Shown here one piece after another: positions 21,942-29,930 of a stretch of DNA of 35,955 bases; position 1 is the stretch's first letter, and each line of letters begins with the position of its first letter. The notes beneath the pieces are model-generated. The model was given only the letters and a program-made list of their open reading frames with translations. It searched no databases and was not told the origin of the DNA. Made by a program: the position numbers and the translations under genes. This DNA comes from an uncultured Oscillibacter sp. (GTDB lineage Bacteria; Bacillota; Clostridia; Oscillospirales; Oscillospiraceae), in assembly GCA_945868085.1 (NCBI GenBank), contig CAMBKF010000021.1, forward strand, positions 1 to 35,955, read 5' to 3'.

Positions 21942-22430
21942 CTATTCGGCGTATTCCTCCGCCTCCCGGCAGTAGAAGGCGGCGGCGGCCCGGTTGGATT
22001 CTATCTCCTCCGCCGTCAGCGCCCGGCGGACCTTGGCCGGGGAGCCGAAGGCCAGGCTGCCGTCGGGGATCTCCATGCCCTGGGGCACCAGGGCCCCGGC
22101 GCCGATGATGCAGTCCCGGCCGATCTTCGCCCCGTTGAGGACGATGGCCCCCATGCCGATGAGGGTGTTGTCGCCGATGGTGCAGCCGTGGAGAATGGCG
22201 GCGTGGCCAATGGTGCAGCCGCGGCCGATGGTAATGGGAAAGCCCTTATCCGTGTGCAGGACGCAGTTGTCCTGGATGTTGGTGTCCTCGCCGATGGCGG
22301 TGGTGTCCGATTCCGAGCGGATCACAGCGCCGAAGTAGATGCTGCTGCCCTTCCCGGCGGTGACGTGGCCCCGGACGGTGGCATTGTCCGCCACAAAGGC
22401 GGCCAGGGGCAGTTTGGTTTTTTCGATCAT
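21942..22430 (-). CDS. Gamma carbonic anhydrase-like hexapeptide-repeat protein
   Basis: A 162-residue left-handed beta-helix protein made of hexapeptide repeats. The three metal-ligand histidines of the gamma class are in place: His59 (VLHTD), His76 (IGHAAI) and His81 (LHGC). It forms trimers with metal at the interfaces. Members either hydrate carbon dioxide or have unknown roles (YrdA/PaaY type); the catalytic Glu of the archaeal Cam loop is not evident, so enzymatic activity is uncertain. It has its own promoter and AAGGAGG site, and is followed by the DUF1003 gene. Confidence 0.9.
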   Translation of the reverse strand: MIEKTKLPLAAFVADNATVRGHVTAGKGSSIYFGAVIRSESDTTAIGEDTNIQDNCVLHTDKGFPITIGRGCTIGHAAILHGCTIGDNTLIGMGAIVLNGAKIGRDCIIGAGALVPQGMEIPDGSLAFGSPAKVRRALTAEEIESNRAAAAFYCREAEEYAE

Positions 22431-22467
22431 GGCTGCGCCTCCTTAGAAAGCTTCTTTTATTGTGCCC

Positions 22468-22497
22468 ATTATACCACGTCCCCGCCTGCCGGGTCAA
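22468..22497 (-). promoter_or_regulatory. Promoter of the gamma carbonic anhydrase-like gene
   Basis: On the minus strand: TTGACC (22492-22497), 18-base spacer, TATAAT (22468-22473). Confidence 0.8.
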
Positions 22498-22536
22498 CTG
22501 CCGTCTGCCCCGTAAAAACCGCAGTCCCATCCCACG

Positions 22537-22570
22537 AAAAAAACCGGGAGACCCTGCAGGGCCTCCCGGT
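22537..22570 (-). terminator. Terminator of the decarboxylase/cupin gene
   Basis: CCGGGAGaCCC/GGGCCTCCCGG stem (22544-22554 with 22559-22569), followed by seven T on the minus strand. Confidence 0.88.
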
Positions 22571-22594
22571 CAAAAAATCTCTATAAATGCCGCC

Positions 22595-23350
22595 TTAGCG
22601 CAGTTTGCCGTACACCTCGTCCGTCACCGGCTCCAGCCATTCGTTGGAGGCATCCTCCCCCGGCACCTCCTCCGCCAGGTGGGAGAACCAGCTGTCCGGG
22701 GCGGCGCCGTGCCAGTGCTTGACTCCGGCGGGGATGTTCACTACGTCTCCGGAATGCAGCTCCCGGGCGGGCTGGCCCTCTTCCTGGTAGTAGCCCCGCC
22801 CGGCCACGCACACCAGGATCTGCCCGCCGCCCTGGGCGGCGTGGTGGATGTGCCAGTTGTTGCGGCAGCCCGGCTCAAAGGTCACGTTGTAAATGCCCAC
22901 CTGCTCGGTGGACACCGGCGCCAGGTAGCTCTGTCCGATGAAGTACCGGGCGAAGGCGTCGTTGGGCGCGCCGATGGGGAACACCATGGCGTTTTCGTGG
23001 GCCGCCTTGGCGTCGAGGGCCGCATCGTCCTCTGCCCAGACCTCCTTGGCCATGCGGAAGGCGGCCCAGGCCTTGGGCCAGCCCGCGTAAAAGGCTGCGT
23101 GGGTCAGAATTTCCGCGATCTCCGTCTTGGTGATGCCGTTTTTCCTGGCGGATTCCAGGTGATAGCGGAAGGAGGAATCCGTCAGGCCCTGGGCCATCAG
23201 GGCCACCACCGTCACCAGGCTCCGGTCCCGGAGGGAGAGCTTGTCCTCCCGGCTCCACACCTGGCCGAACAGCACGTCGTCATTGAGTTCTGCGAATTTG
23301 GGGGCAAACTGCCCCAGGGCCTCCCGGCCCGCCGTCTGCTTTACTGCCAT
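22595..23350 (-). CDS. Carboxymuconolactone decarboxylase-cupin fusion protein
   Basis: Start at MAVKQTAGRE (251 residues), 8 bases after AGGAGG. The N-terminal part (about 10-115) is a carboxymuconolactone decarboxylase/AhpD-like helical domain (SLRDRSLVTVVALMAQG, then EIAEILTHAAFYAGWPKAW). The usual AhpD CxxC is absent, so a peroxidase-type role through that site is unlikely. The C-terminal part (about 140-240) is a cupin with metal-ligand pattern NNWHIHHAAQGGGQILVCVAG and later GVKHWHG. Fusions of this kind are common in gut Clostridia. Cotranscribed with the flavodoxin-like lipoprotein gene 20 bases upstream, under a MerR-type promoter, suggesting a redox or xenobiotic response. Confidence 0.88.
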   Translation of the reverse strand: MAVKQTAGREALGQFAPKFAELNDDVLFGQVWSREDKLSLRDRSLVTVVALMAQGLTDSSFRYHLESARKNGITKTEIAEILTHAAFYAGWPKAWAAFRMAKEVWAEDDAALDAKAAHENAMVFPIGAPNDAFARYFIGQSYLAPVSTEQVGIYNVTFEPGCRNNWHIHHAAQGGGQILVCVAGRGYYQEEGQPARELHSGDVVNIPAGVKHWHGAAPDSWFSHLAEEVPGEDASNEWLEPVTDEVYGKLR

Positions 23351-23370
23351 TTTATGAGCCTCCTGTTCTG

Positions 23371-23781
23371 TCAGATATCCAGCTTGTCCACCCAGCTCTG
23401 CACGGCCCCGGCGCTTTCGCCGCTGCGCAGGCGCTTGCCCGGGAGCCACTGAGCCGCCGGGCACACGGCCTTGAGGATGTCCTCGGTCTTGCCCAGGCCG
23501 CTGCCGCCGGAGGTGGCGAAGGGGACGACCTTCTTGCCGGAAAAGTCATAGCTCTCCAGGAACGTCTCGATGATCCGGGGCGCCTGGTACCACCAGATGG
23601 GAAAGCCCACGAACACCGTCTCATACTGTCCCATATCCTGCACCTTGCCGGAGCGGGGACTCTCCTCCGTCCCGGCGGCGGGGGTCTGCGATGCATCTGC
23701 GGGCGCGGCGGGCGTCTTGCTGCCGCAGGCGCACAGCAGCACCAGGGCCAGGCATGCCAGCAGCGCTGTCAGCTTCTTCAT
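23371..23781 (-). CDS. Flavodoxin-like lipoprotein lacking the FMN phosphate-loop half
   Basis: A 136-residue protein: lipoprotein signal with lipobox (LLCAC), an Ala/Pro/Ser-rich linker to about residue 44, then only the C-terminal half of a clostridial flavodoxin (ETVFVGFPIWWYQAPRIIETFL, then VVPFATSGGSGLG and a final RLRSGESAGAVQSWVDKL). Full-length relatives carry an N-terminal VVYFSATGNT phosphate-binding loop and about 70 more residues between linker and YDTVFIGYPIWW. That part is missing with the frame intact. It may be an in-frame deletion product or a shortened family member. FMN binding is doubtful. First gene of the operon with the decarboxylase/cupin fusion. Confidence 0.8.
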   Translation of the reverse strand: MKKLTALLACLALVLLCACGSKTPAAPADASQTPAAGTEESPRSGKVQDMGQYETVFVGFPIWWYQAPRIIETFLESYDFSGKKVVPFATSGGSGLGKTEDILKAVCPAAQWLPGKRLRSGESAGAVQSWVDKLDI

Positions 23782-23850
23782 GGGGCATCCATCCTTTCCG
23801 TTGCATAGAGATCGAAAACAGGCGGCGCGCCGCCCTTAAAGTACGAGTAT

Positions 23851-23881
23851 ACTATACAACTTAAAGTATACTTTAAGTCAA
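23851..23881 (-). promoter_or_regulatory. MerR-type promoter with 20-bp palindrome
   Basis: On the minus strand: TTGACT (23876-23881), a 19-base spacer and TATAGT (23851-23856). The perfect palindrome ACTTAAAGTATACTTTAAGT (23859-23878) fills the spacer, and a half-site CTTAAAGTAC lies at 23835-23844. An overlong 19-base spacer filled by an operator is the hallmark of MerR-family activation. No merR gene is in this window. Confidence 0.8.
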
Positions 23882-23967
23882 GGGCTTTTTTGTGAATTTT
23901 TTTCGGGGGTAAGCTGTGGTCTATCCCGTGGGTGAACGGGCGGACCGCCCGGCGGCGCTTCTGCCTG

Positions 23968-23997
23968 AAAAAGTGCGGCGCCCGGCGGCATACCGCA
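23968..23997 (-). terminator. Possible terminator of the sortase gene
   Basis: TGCGG...CCGCA arms (23974-23978 with 23993-23997) around a GC-rich loop, then CTTTTT on the minus strand, just after the sortase stop. The stem is short. Confidence 0.4.
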
Positions 23998-24001
23998 GGC
24001 G

Positions 24002-24622
24002 CTACCGGGCCGCGCCCTGGTCCCGCTGACACCGTACCGTTACGCGGGCTTGGCCGCCGATGGTGCAGGTGAACAGGGACAGATCCCAATTCCCGTCCGT
24101 CATTTCCTGGGTGGAGTACGGGGGCAGGATCTCGATCTCCGCCACCTGGTAGCGGAAGACGTTGCCGTCTGCGTCTGTGAAAGTGACCGCGTCTCCCGGA
24201 ACGAGGGTTTTGAGCCGGCCAAAGTGGCTTGCGTAGTTGTGCGCCGCAATGACCATGTTGTTCTGATAGGCAGACCCGGCATACCGGCAGGGGGCGATCC
24301 GGAGCCCGGGATAGCTCCACTGGCTGATCACGGGCAAGGACAGCCCCAGACAGTCGATCTCCAGTGTGCCGATATAATCCTGCCCGTCTATAGTCTGCAC
24401 GGGCATCTGCATTTCCGGGTGCAGGATGTACTCCGGAATATCTTCTCCGGAGGAAACTGCGCCCAGCGCTGCGGCGGCCTGAAGCTGCTGCAGCCTCTGC
24501 AGGGCGGAGTCGGCGGTCTTTCCGGCCCGCGCATCGCTCCAAAGGTTATACGCGGTCAGGCACAGGGCGGCAAGCAGGCAGCAAATGCCTAGGGAGATAA
24601 ATCTCTTTGACCATTTACTCAT
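24002..24622 (-). CDS. Sortase
   Basis: Start at MSKWSKRFIS (206 residues) after GGAGGGGG at 7 bases. N-terminal membrane anchor (about residues 7-26), then a sortase beta-barrel. The catalytic set is His128 (VIAAHNYASHF), Cys186 (LFTCTIGG) and Arg193 (QARVTVRC). It cuts an LPXTG-like motif of surface proteins and joins them to the cell wall or to pilin. The small size and TCTxGGxxR pattern resemble clostridial accessory sortases. The LPDTG protein and pilin encoded 1.6-5.9 kb away on the other strand are likely clients. A 25-codon ORF upstream overlaps its start. Confidence 0.9.
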   Translation of the reverse strand: MSKWSKRFISLGICCLLAALCLTAYNLWSDARAGKTADSALQRLQQLQAAAALGAVSSGEDIPEYILHPEMQMPVQTIDGQDYIGTLEIDCLGLSLPVISQWSYPGLRIAPCRYAGSAYQNNMVIAAHNYASHFGRLKTLVPGDAVTFTDADGNVFRYQVAEIEILPPYSTQEMTDGNWDLSLFTCTIGGQARVTVRCQRDQGAAR

Positions 24623-24696
24623 CGCAGGTCCCCCTCCGACCGCGGACCGCTGCTGCCGCAGAAAAATGGGCGGCCCGCCGGATATTTCAGGATCAT
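24619..24696 (-). CDS. Candidate 25-residue leader peptide overlapping the sortase start
   Basis: ATG at 24694-24696, 7 bases after a strong GAGGAGG (24704-24710 complement), ending in TGA at 24619-24621, which overlaps the sortase ATG as ATGA. The peptide begins MILKYPAGRPFF and ends SEGDLR. It has no recognisable domain. Strong ribosome site plus exact stop/start overlap suggest translational coupling, but it could be chance. Confidence 0.4.
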   Translation of the reverse strand: MILKYPAGRPFFCGSSGPRSEGDLR

Positions 24697-24756
24697 AAAA
24701 ATACCTCCTCTGCATACCTCTGCCGGTGGACGGAAAAATCAGGCTTACACATAATA

Positions 24757-25150
24757 TACCATAAAAATGGGCGGCTGCCCAGCAAAAGTCTGTGCTCCGG
24801 GGCCGCTGTCGGCCAGGATCTCGGTGGGCCGATGGTAAGTCTGCGGCAAATACGGCCCGAGCGCGGGAGGCTTTTCGACGCCAAATGAAATTTTTTTGAA
24901 AAATGTAAACGTTTCCTGCTGGAAAAATGTTGATTTTTGAAACTTATGCGAGCATAATAACCTGCGCAAAGAGCGGTGCCTGAATGCGAAGCGAATTTCG
25001 CCATGGGCGCTATATAAAAAATATTGCACAAAGCGGCGCAGATAATTTATCAAAATGTACTGTCGTGGTTGAGTTGGCAAAAAAGAGCGGCAGTATAAGC
25101 GACTGCCGCTCTTTACTGTTGGGCCGGCAGATATGGAAGTGAGGGATCAC
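24757..25150 (+). promoter_or_regulatory. Long leader/intergenic region between sortase and pilus operon
   Basis: No gene is visible in this 400-base divergent region. It holds a possible extended -10 for the sortase side (TGGTATATT on the minus strand, around 24757), an AT-rich stretch with GTTTCC tgct GGAAA (24910-24925), the hairpin TTATG cgag CATAA (about 24944-24957) and a perfect 13-bp hairpin AAAGAGCGGCAGT/ACTGCCGCTCTTT (25082-25094 with 25102-25114). The last is 38 bases before the first pilus gene. It could be an attenuator (plus strand) or, with TTTTTT after it on the minus strand, a barrier to antisense transcription. No known riboswitch class was recognised with confidence. Confidence 0.45.
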
Positions 25151-25151
25151 C

Positions 25152-25661
25152 ATGACAGAGAAAGAATTAAGAAAGCTGGGGCGCGGTGACCTGCTGGATC
25201 TTCTCCTGAAGGAAAGCAGAGAGAATCAGGCCCTGCGCGAGCAGCTGCAGACCGCTCAGACCGCCCTGGCGGACAGAACGATCCGCATGGAGCGGGCCGG
25301 CTCTATTGCAGAGGCGGCCCTGCAGCTGAACGGTGTGTTCCAGGCGGCGGAGCAGGCCTGCCGGCAGTATACCGACAACATTGCGCAGCTGAATCAGCGC
25401 CAGGAGGCGATCTGCGCGCAGCGGGAAAAAGAGAGCAAAGAAAAGGCGGAGCAGATCCTTGCGGACGCGCAGAAACAGGCGGAGGAGACCGCGGCTGTTA
25501 CCCGGAGACAGTGCGCCGAGATGCTGGAAAAGGCGGAGGCGGAGTCCCAGGCGTTTTGGGACGCTGTTTCAGTAAAGCTCGCCGCCATCACCAATGAACA
25601 CGCCGAGCTGCGGCAGCTGCTCTCTCAGATGCCCACCGGGGACAGGGATAAAAGATCATGA
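25152..25661 (+). CDS. Coiled-coil protein of the pilus/signal-peptidase operon
   Basis: A 169-residue soluble protein with a short globular N-terminus (MTEKELRKLGRGDLLDLLLKES), then a long heptad-rich coiled coil (about 22-55 and 75-130, rich in Gln/Glu/Lys/Ala). Similar proteins precede signal peptidase and Cna-B surface-protein genes in gut Clostridia; their function is not known to me. A DivIVA-like scaffolding role is a guess from the coiled coil. Its stop overlaps the next start by 4 bases (ATGA), so it is coupled to signal peptidase I. Confidence 0.75.
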   Translation: MTEKELRKLGRGDLLDLLLKESRENQALREQLQTAQTALADRTIRMERAGSIAEAALQLNGVFQAAEQACRQYTDNIAQLNQRQEAICAQREKESKEKAEQILADAQKQAEETAAVTRRQCAEMLEKAEAESQAFWDAVSVKLAAITNEHAELRQLLSQMPTGDRDKRS

Positions 25662-26242
25662 AGCAGAGCAAACAGATGGAGATGCCGAGCCAGGAGCTGC
25701 TGGAGGCGGAAGTGAAGCGTCTGCGGCATCGGAAGCGGTATAAAAGGATCCTGCGCAGCACCATATACACGCTGGTAGTCGTGGCGGCAATGGCTGTGCT
25801 GGTGGCAACGATATGGCTTCCCGTTCTGCAGATCTACGGCTCCTCCATGGCGCCCACTCTGAATGAAGGAGACATCGTGGTGGCCGTGAAGGGCTCGGCG
25901 TTTCAGCAGGGGGACCTGGCAGCCTTTTATATAGGCAATAAAATACTGGTAAAGCGGGTCATAGCCGGCCCGGGGCAGCTGGTGGATATCGATGAGGACG
26001 GAAACGTTTATGTGGACGGAGAATTCCTGGACGAGCCGTACCTGGCGGAAAAGGCCCTGGGTGATGCCAATATTGACCTGCCCTATCAGGTGCCGGATAA
26101 CCGGTATTTCTGCATGGGAGATCACCGCTCCACGTCGGTGGACTCCCGCCATTCGGAGGTCGGATGCATTTCCGAAGAACAGATCGTTGGAAAAATCGCG
26201 TTCCGTGTATGGCCGCTTGCCGGCTTCGGAACAGTAGAATAG
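25658..26242 (+). CDS. lepB: Signal peptidase I
   Basis: A 194-residue type I signal peptidase with one N-terminal membrane anchor (about residues 35-58) and the external catalytic domain. Nucleophile Ser63 is in GSSMAPTL, general base Lys99 in ILVKRVI, and the C-terminal box MGDHRSTSVDSR is present. It removes signal peptides after Sec export. A dedicated copy inside pilus loci is common and probably processes the pilins encoded next to it. Basic, helical cytosolic N-terminus (EVKRLRHRKRYKR). Overlaps the coiled-coil gene and is 13 bases before the large surface-protein gene. Confidence 0.93.
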   Translation: MKQSKQMEMPSQELLEAEVKRLRHRKRYKRILRSTIYTLVVVAAMAVLVATIWLPVLQIYGSSMAPTLNEGDIVVAVKGSAFQQGDLAAFYIGNKILVKRVIAGPGQLVDIDEDGNVYVDGEFLDEPYLAEKALGDANIDLPYQVPDNRYFCMGDHRSTSVDSRHSEVGCISEEQIVGKIAFRVWPLAGFGTVE

Positions 26243-26255
26243 GAGGTGGTGGCAG

Positions 26256-29200
26256 ATGAGCGTGAATGATCTGCCACAGGGCGAAAAATACATAAAAAAT
26301 CGTCTTTTTCATAAACGCTGGCACAAGGTGCTGCTGGTGTTGAGCGCTTTGGCGGTGTTCTGCACGGCCTATGCGCTGGCCCGGCCTGCCGTGACCATGG
26401 AAAGGGACTGCCCCATCCCGGAGCATGTACACAGCGATGCCTGCTATACGCAGCTTGCCGGGGAAACCGCCTCGGCAGAAGGCGTATCGGCCGACCCTGA
26501 GGAGCTGACATGCACCAACACGGACGAGGGACATGTCCATACCGCCCGCTGCTATGGCACATGGGTGTTGACCTGCGGGGTGGAGGAGCATGTGCATACA
26601 TCGGCCTGCCGATCCGGGACGGAGGAGGATCCGGCGTCCGACCCTGCCCCCGATGTGGCGGTGCAGAGCGCAGCGGGCACGCTGAATGTTTCCCTGCTGT
26701 ACGGCGATCAGAAGCAGCAGTCCGATCATCCGGACGGTGTTTCCTACTTTACACACACCAATATGTCCGGTTATCTGAAGCTGGAGCCCAGCGGACTGGA
26801 AGCCGACATGAAGGACGTGGTGGTGACGCTCACGATCCCCCGGCAGTATGTGGAAAAGGATTCCGTCAATATCCCGGAGTTCAATACGAATTCCTCCGCT
26901 ACGGAGTATGAGATCCTGCCGGTCGAGGAGGACGAGAACAATTATTATGCCCGCATCCACTTTACGACCTACGACAAGACACAGACGCTGGTGCTGCCCT
27001 TCGTGCTCAGCTTTTTGGATGATGTGGTGCCGGATAATTACCGGCTGCCTGTTACCGCGTCGGTTTCCGGCGGGGAGGAGAGCGCTCCCAATATCTACAA
27101 GCCGGAGTACAAGACGTGGGGCATTGTAAAGTATGTCAACTCCAACCGCCACAGTGAGTTTGCGGTGGATGGCGCGGAGGTCGTGGTCACGCCCAAGGAT
27201 GAGGGCGGGAACCCGTATCTCGATGATCTGACCTATGTGAATTTCGCGTTTATCATCAACAGCTGTACTTATGCCGGTGCCAACCTGAATGACTGGCGCG
27301 ATGTCTGCCAGGTCACGCTGACCGATCCGCTGCCGAAATATACGGACAAGGACGGCGTGGAGCAGATCGCGGTATTTGATGCGGAGCAGAACCCCGGCTG
27401 GGAGCTCAGCGCCGACAAGACGACGGTCTCCAAGACCTACACCGGCACGGGATCCGGCGATGTACTGACGCAGATCTACAACGATAAGCTGAGCCTGCGC
27501 TTCCCGGGGCTCAAATTTGAGGAGCTGAACGATGACCTGATCGCAGACCTTGACAACACCATTCAGATGACGTCTGTTCCCAGTAATGCGGCCGAGGGCG
27601 AGACACACCCCCAGGCGGACGATTCGCTCCGCTTCCGCATGACGAGCGATCCCAGTACGGAGGGGCGCTTTTCCAAGTGGGCGACCAAGGGCGACATCTA
27701 TGACGAGGATTCCTATAAGACCAATCCCTATCCGTGGCGCGTTTCCCTGCACAATGATCTGAGAAAAATGACGCCGCTGCGGCACATTGTGATCCAGGAC
27801 CGCGAGATCACGGAAAACGGAAACACATTGCTCAGGGGACTGGATGAGGCGCTGAAGTTTGTCAAGCTGGAATCCGATTGGCACTCTGTGCTGGCCAGCG
27901 GGCAGACGTATGCGGATATCATCGATAAGATCGTGGCCTACTACACCGACGGGACAACGCAGGAGTACACCGTCACAGAGACCGATCTGAATGCCTATGG
28001 TCACTTCACCATTGTTTTCGACGAGAGTAAGATCTGCTGCGGCTACGAGATCATCTTCCGGGATGATTATGAGATGCAGCACGGCGAGGGCGTCGAGTTC
28101 CAGGTGTATACGGTATACCGCGACCCGGAGAACACCCATGTTTCCAAGGGGGAGAAGCTCACCTACATCAATGAGGCCAGAAGCATCAACAGCTATCAGA
28201 ACGGTGACAAAACGGTATTTGTCTATCTGAAGCAGGCGGGCCAGTACAATATGCTGCCCAGCGTGGAGGAGCTGACAGTAACTAAGCGGACGCTCTACAA
28301 TGGCAGCAAAATTGAATGGGATGGCATCGGCGGCAACACGGTGGGAAGCACCTATTGCTATCTGATCCAGCTGGGCGGCTCCCTGCTGGAACCGAAGGTA
28401 AAGGAATATAAGGACATCCGGATCGTGGACCTTTTGCCGGAGGGCGTACATTATGAAAAGATCCATCTGGTCCAGCAGGATTTCTCGGTGGGTTTCATAT
28501 TGGACGGAGGAAGAAACTATCAGCCGGAGGTTATAGAAAACTATCACAATTCCGGGCGAACGGCCGTGATTTTTCACCTGAATGTGGAAAACCTGCGAAA
28601 GACGGTGAGAACGCAGGCGGATATCTATTTCGGCGTGACCATTGACCGGGACGCGCACCCCGGCACGGTCCGCAATGAAGTCTATGTGGTCGGCGACAAT
28701 CTGGACGAATACAGCGGAAAGATCGGCGGCACACAGGATATCTACGATCTGAACAACAACGGCAGGACCGACGATATGATCGCCTGCTCTTTTTCCGATG
28801 CGACGATCATTGCCGCCCAGTCCATCTACGCGGAAAAGTTCATTGCCCCTGCCGGATCGGATAACTGGAGCAAGCAGGGCCTGCTCGTAAAAGCGGGCTC
28901 CGAGTTCGATTATCTGCTGAAGGTCACCAATGAGACCGGCAGCGATTATCACGATCTGGTAGTCTATGATACCCTGCCGCGGGCCGGAGACGAGAATGTC
29001 TTTGTGCAGGAGCCGCGGGGCTCGGAGTTCCCCGTCCGTCTCCGGGAGGCCATCGCCGTGCCGGATGGGTATAAGGTCCTCTATACCACAAGCCAGGATG
29101 TCTATCAGAAGTCCATGCATGACATGCTGGCTGAGGATGTCTGGAGCGAATCGGTTTCGGACTATGCCGATGTTACCGCATTTCAGATCCTGGCCGTGGG

Positions 29201-29870
29201 GGACACCGCCCTGGCGAAAAACTCCGTGTTCCAGGTGCGCATCCCGGTCAAAGCAGCCGAAACCCTCGATGAAGCAGCCCTGGCGCTCCTGCATGACAAG
29301 GAGGAGCAGGACCGCGATTCCGGCACCATCACCTATCTGGAGGCCATCAACTCCTTCGGCTTCCGCACCAGAGAGGCGACCAATGAAAAGGAGTCCAACT
29401 CTGTTTGGGCGCGTATTCCCTTCGCGGGCTTCTGTGTGAAAAAGGTGGACAGCACCAGCGGCGCCGCGCTTCCCGGCGCGGAATTCACGCTGACGGATGC
29501 GGCGGGACAGGTGGTTGCGGCGGCGGTCAGCGACCAGGATGGCCTTGTGCGGTTCCGGGAGCTGAAAGAGGGCACATACACTCTGACGGAAACCAAGGTC
29601 CCGGTTGGCTATATGGACGAGCATATCTCCGTGCCCGTGACGATCACGCAGAACGCCGTCACGATGGAGTATACCATTTCCTTTGGAGCGCTGTACTCAG
29701 GCACCGGGAGCGCTGCCGATCCGCTGCGCATTCCGAACTGCACAGCATCGGTTCTGCCCGATACCGGCGGCATTGGCACCGGACTGTATACGGCCGCCGG
29801 GATCCTGCTGACGGCAGCAGCCGCATGCCTGTTGTATATTCAGAGTAAGCACAGGAAGGGGGCCCGCTGA
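26256..29870 (+). CDS. LPXTG-anchored Cna-B (SpaA-type) surface protein, probable pilus tip adhesin
   Basis: A 1204-residue protein exported and anchored in the cell wall. N-terminal signal/anchor about residues 23-46. Then three Cys/His units of the form C-x4-6-HVH-x3-C (C52-C63, C86-C99, C107-C118). A long all-beta region follows (about 140-1050) with repeated adhesin-like segments. A terminal Cna-B/SpaA domain (about 1058-1140) has KKVDSTSG and YTLTETKVPVGY, where Lys and Glu can form an intramolecular isopeptide bond. The sorting signal is LPDTG (1167-1171), then a hydrophobic span and SKHRKGAR. The position before the major pilin and the large size fit an ancillary tip subunit. Confidence 0.9.
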   Translation: MSVNDLPQGEKYIKNRLFHKRWHKVLLVLSALAVFCTAYALARPAVTMERDCPIPEHVHSDACYTQLAGETASAEGVSADPEELTCTNTDEGHVHTARCYGTWVLTCGVEEHVHTSACRSGTEEDPASDPAPDVAVQSAAGTLNVSLLYGDQKQQSDHPDGVSYFTHTNMSGYLKLEPSGLEADMKDVVVTLTIPRQYVEKDSVNIPEFNTNSSATEYEILPVEEDENNYYARIHFTTYDKTQTLVLPFVLSFLDDVVPDNYRLPVTASVSGGEESAPNIYKPEYKTWGIVKYVNSNRHSEFAVDGAEVVVTPKDEGGNPYLDDLTYVNFAFIINSCTYAGANLNDWRDVCQVTLTDPLPKYTDKDGVEQIAVFDAEQNPGWELSADKTTVSKTYTGTGSGDVLTQIYNDKLSLRFPGLKFEELNDDLIADLDNTIQMTSVPSNAAEGETHPQADDSLRFRMTSDPSTEGRFSKWATKGDIYDEDSYKTNPYPWRVSLHNDLRKMTPLRHIVIQDREITENGNTLLRGLDEALKFVKLESDWHSVLASGQTYADIIDKIVAYYTDGTTQEYTVTETDLNAYGHFTIVFDESKICCGYEIIFRDDYEMQHGEGVEFQVYTVYRDPENTHVSKGEKLTYINEARSINSYQNGDKTVFVYLKQAGQYNMLPSVEELTVTKRTLYNGSKIEWDGIGGNTVGSTYCYLIQLGGSLLEPKVKEYKDIRIVDLLPEGVHYEKIHLVQQDFSVGFILDGGRNYQPEVIENYHNSGRTAVIFHLNVENLRKTVRTQADIYFGVTIDRDAHPGTVRNEVYVVGDNLDEYSGKIGGTQDIYDLNNNGRTDDMIACSFSDATIIAAQSIYAEKFIAPAGSDNWSKQGLLVKAGSEFDYLLKVTNETGSDYHDLVVYDTLPRAGDENVFVQEPRGSEFPVRLREAIAVPDGYKVLYTTSQDVYQKSMHDMLAEDVWSESVSDYADVTAFQILAVGDTALAKNSVFQVRIPVKAAETLDEAALALLHDKEEQDRDSGTITYLEAINSFGFRTREATNEKESNSVWARIPFAGFCVKKVDSTSGAALPGAEFTLTDAAGQVVAAAVSDQDGLVRFRELKEGTYTLTETKVPVGYMDEHISVPVTITQNAVTMEYTISFGALYSGTGSAADPLRIPNCTASVLPDTGGIGTGLYTAAGILLTAAAACLLYIQSKHRKGAR

Positions 29871-29930
29871 GGAGCAGCTTTATTCCTGCATAACAAAAAA
29901 GATCATTCAAAAAAGAAAGGAATCATAACA

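Noticed and set aside
24940-25010. Resemblance to a cyclic di-GMP-I riboswitch (CGCAAAG, then CCTGAA, hairpin, ATGG)
   Set aside because: The preceding core (GGGCAAACC with its tetraloop stem) and the pairing partners are not present; the match is too short to call.
25959-29624. A 1221-codon open frame on the minus strand opposite the Cna-B surface protein
   Set aside because: It is antisense to a gene with clear domains and an LPXTG signal, has no ribosome site or family features, and is explained by codon bias in GC-rich DNA.
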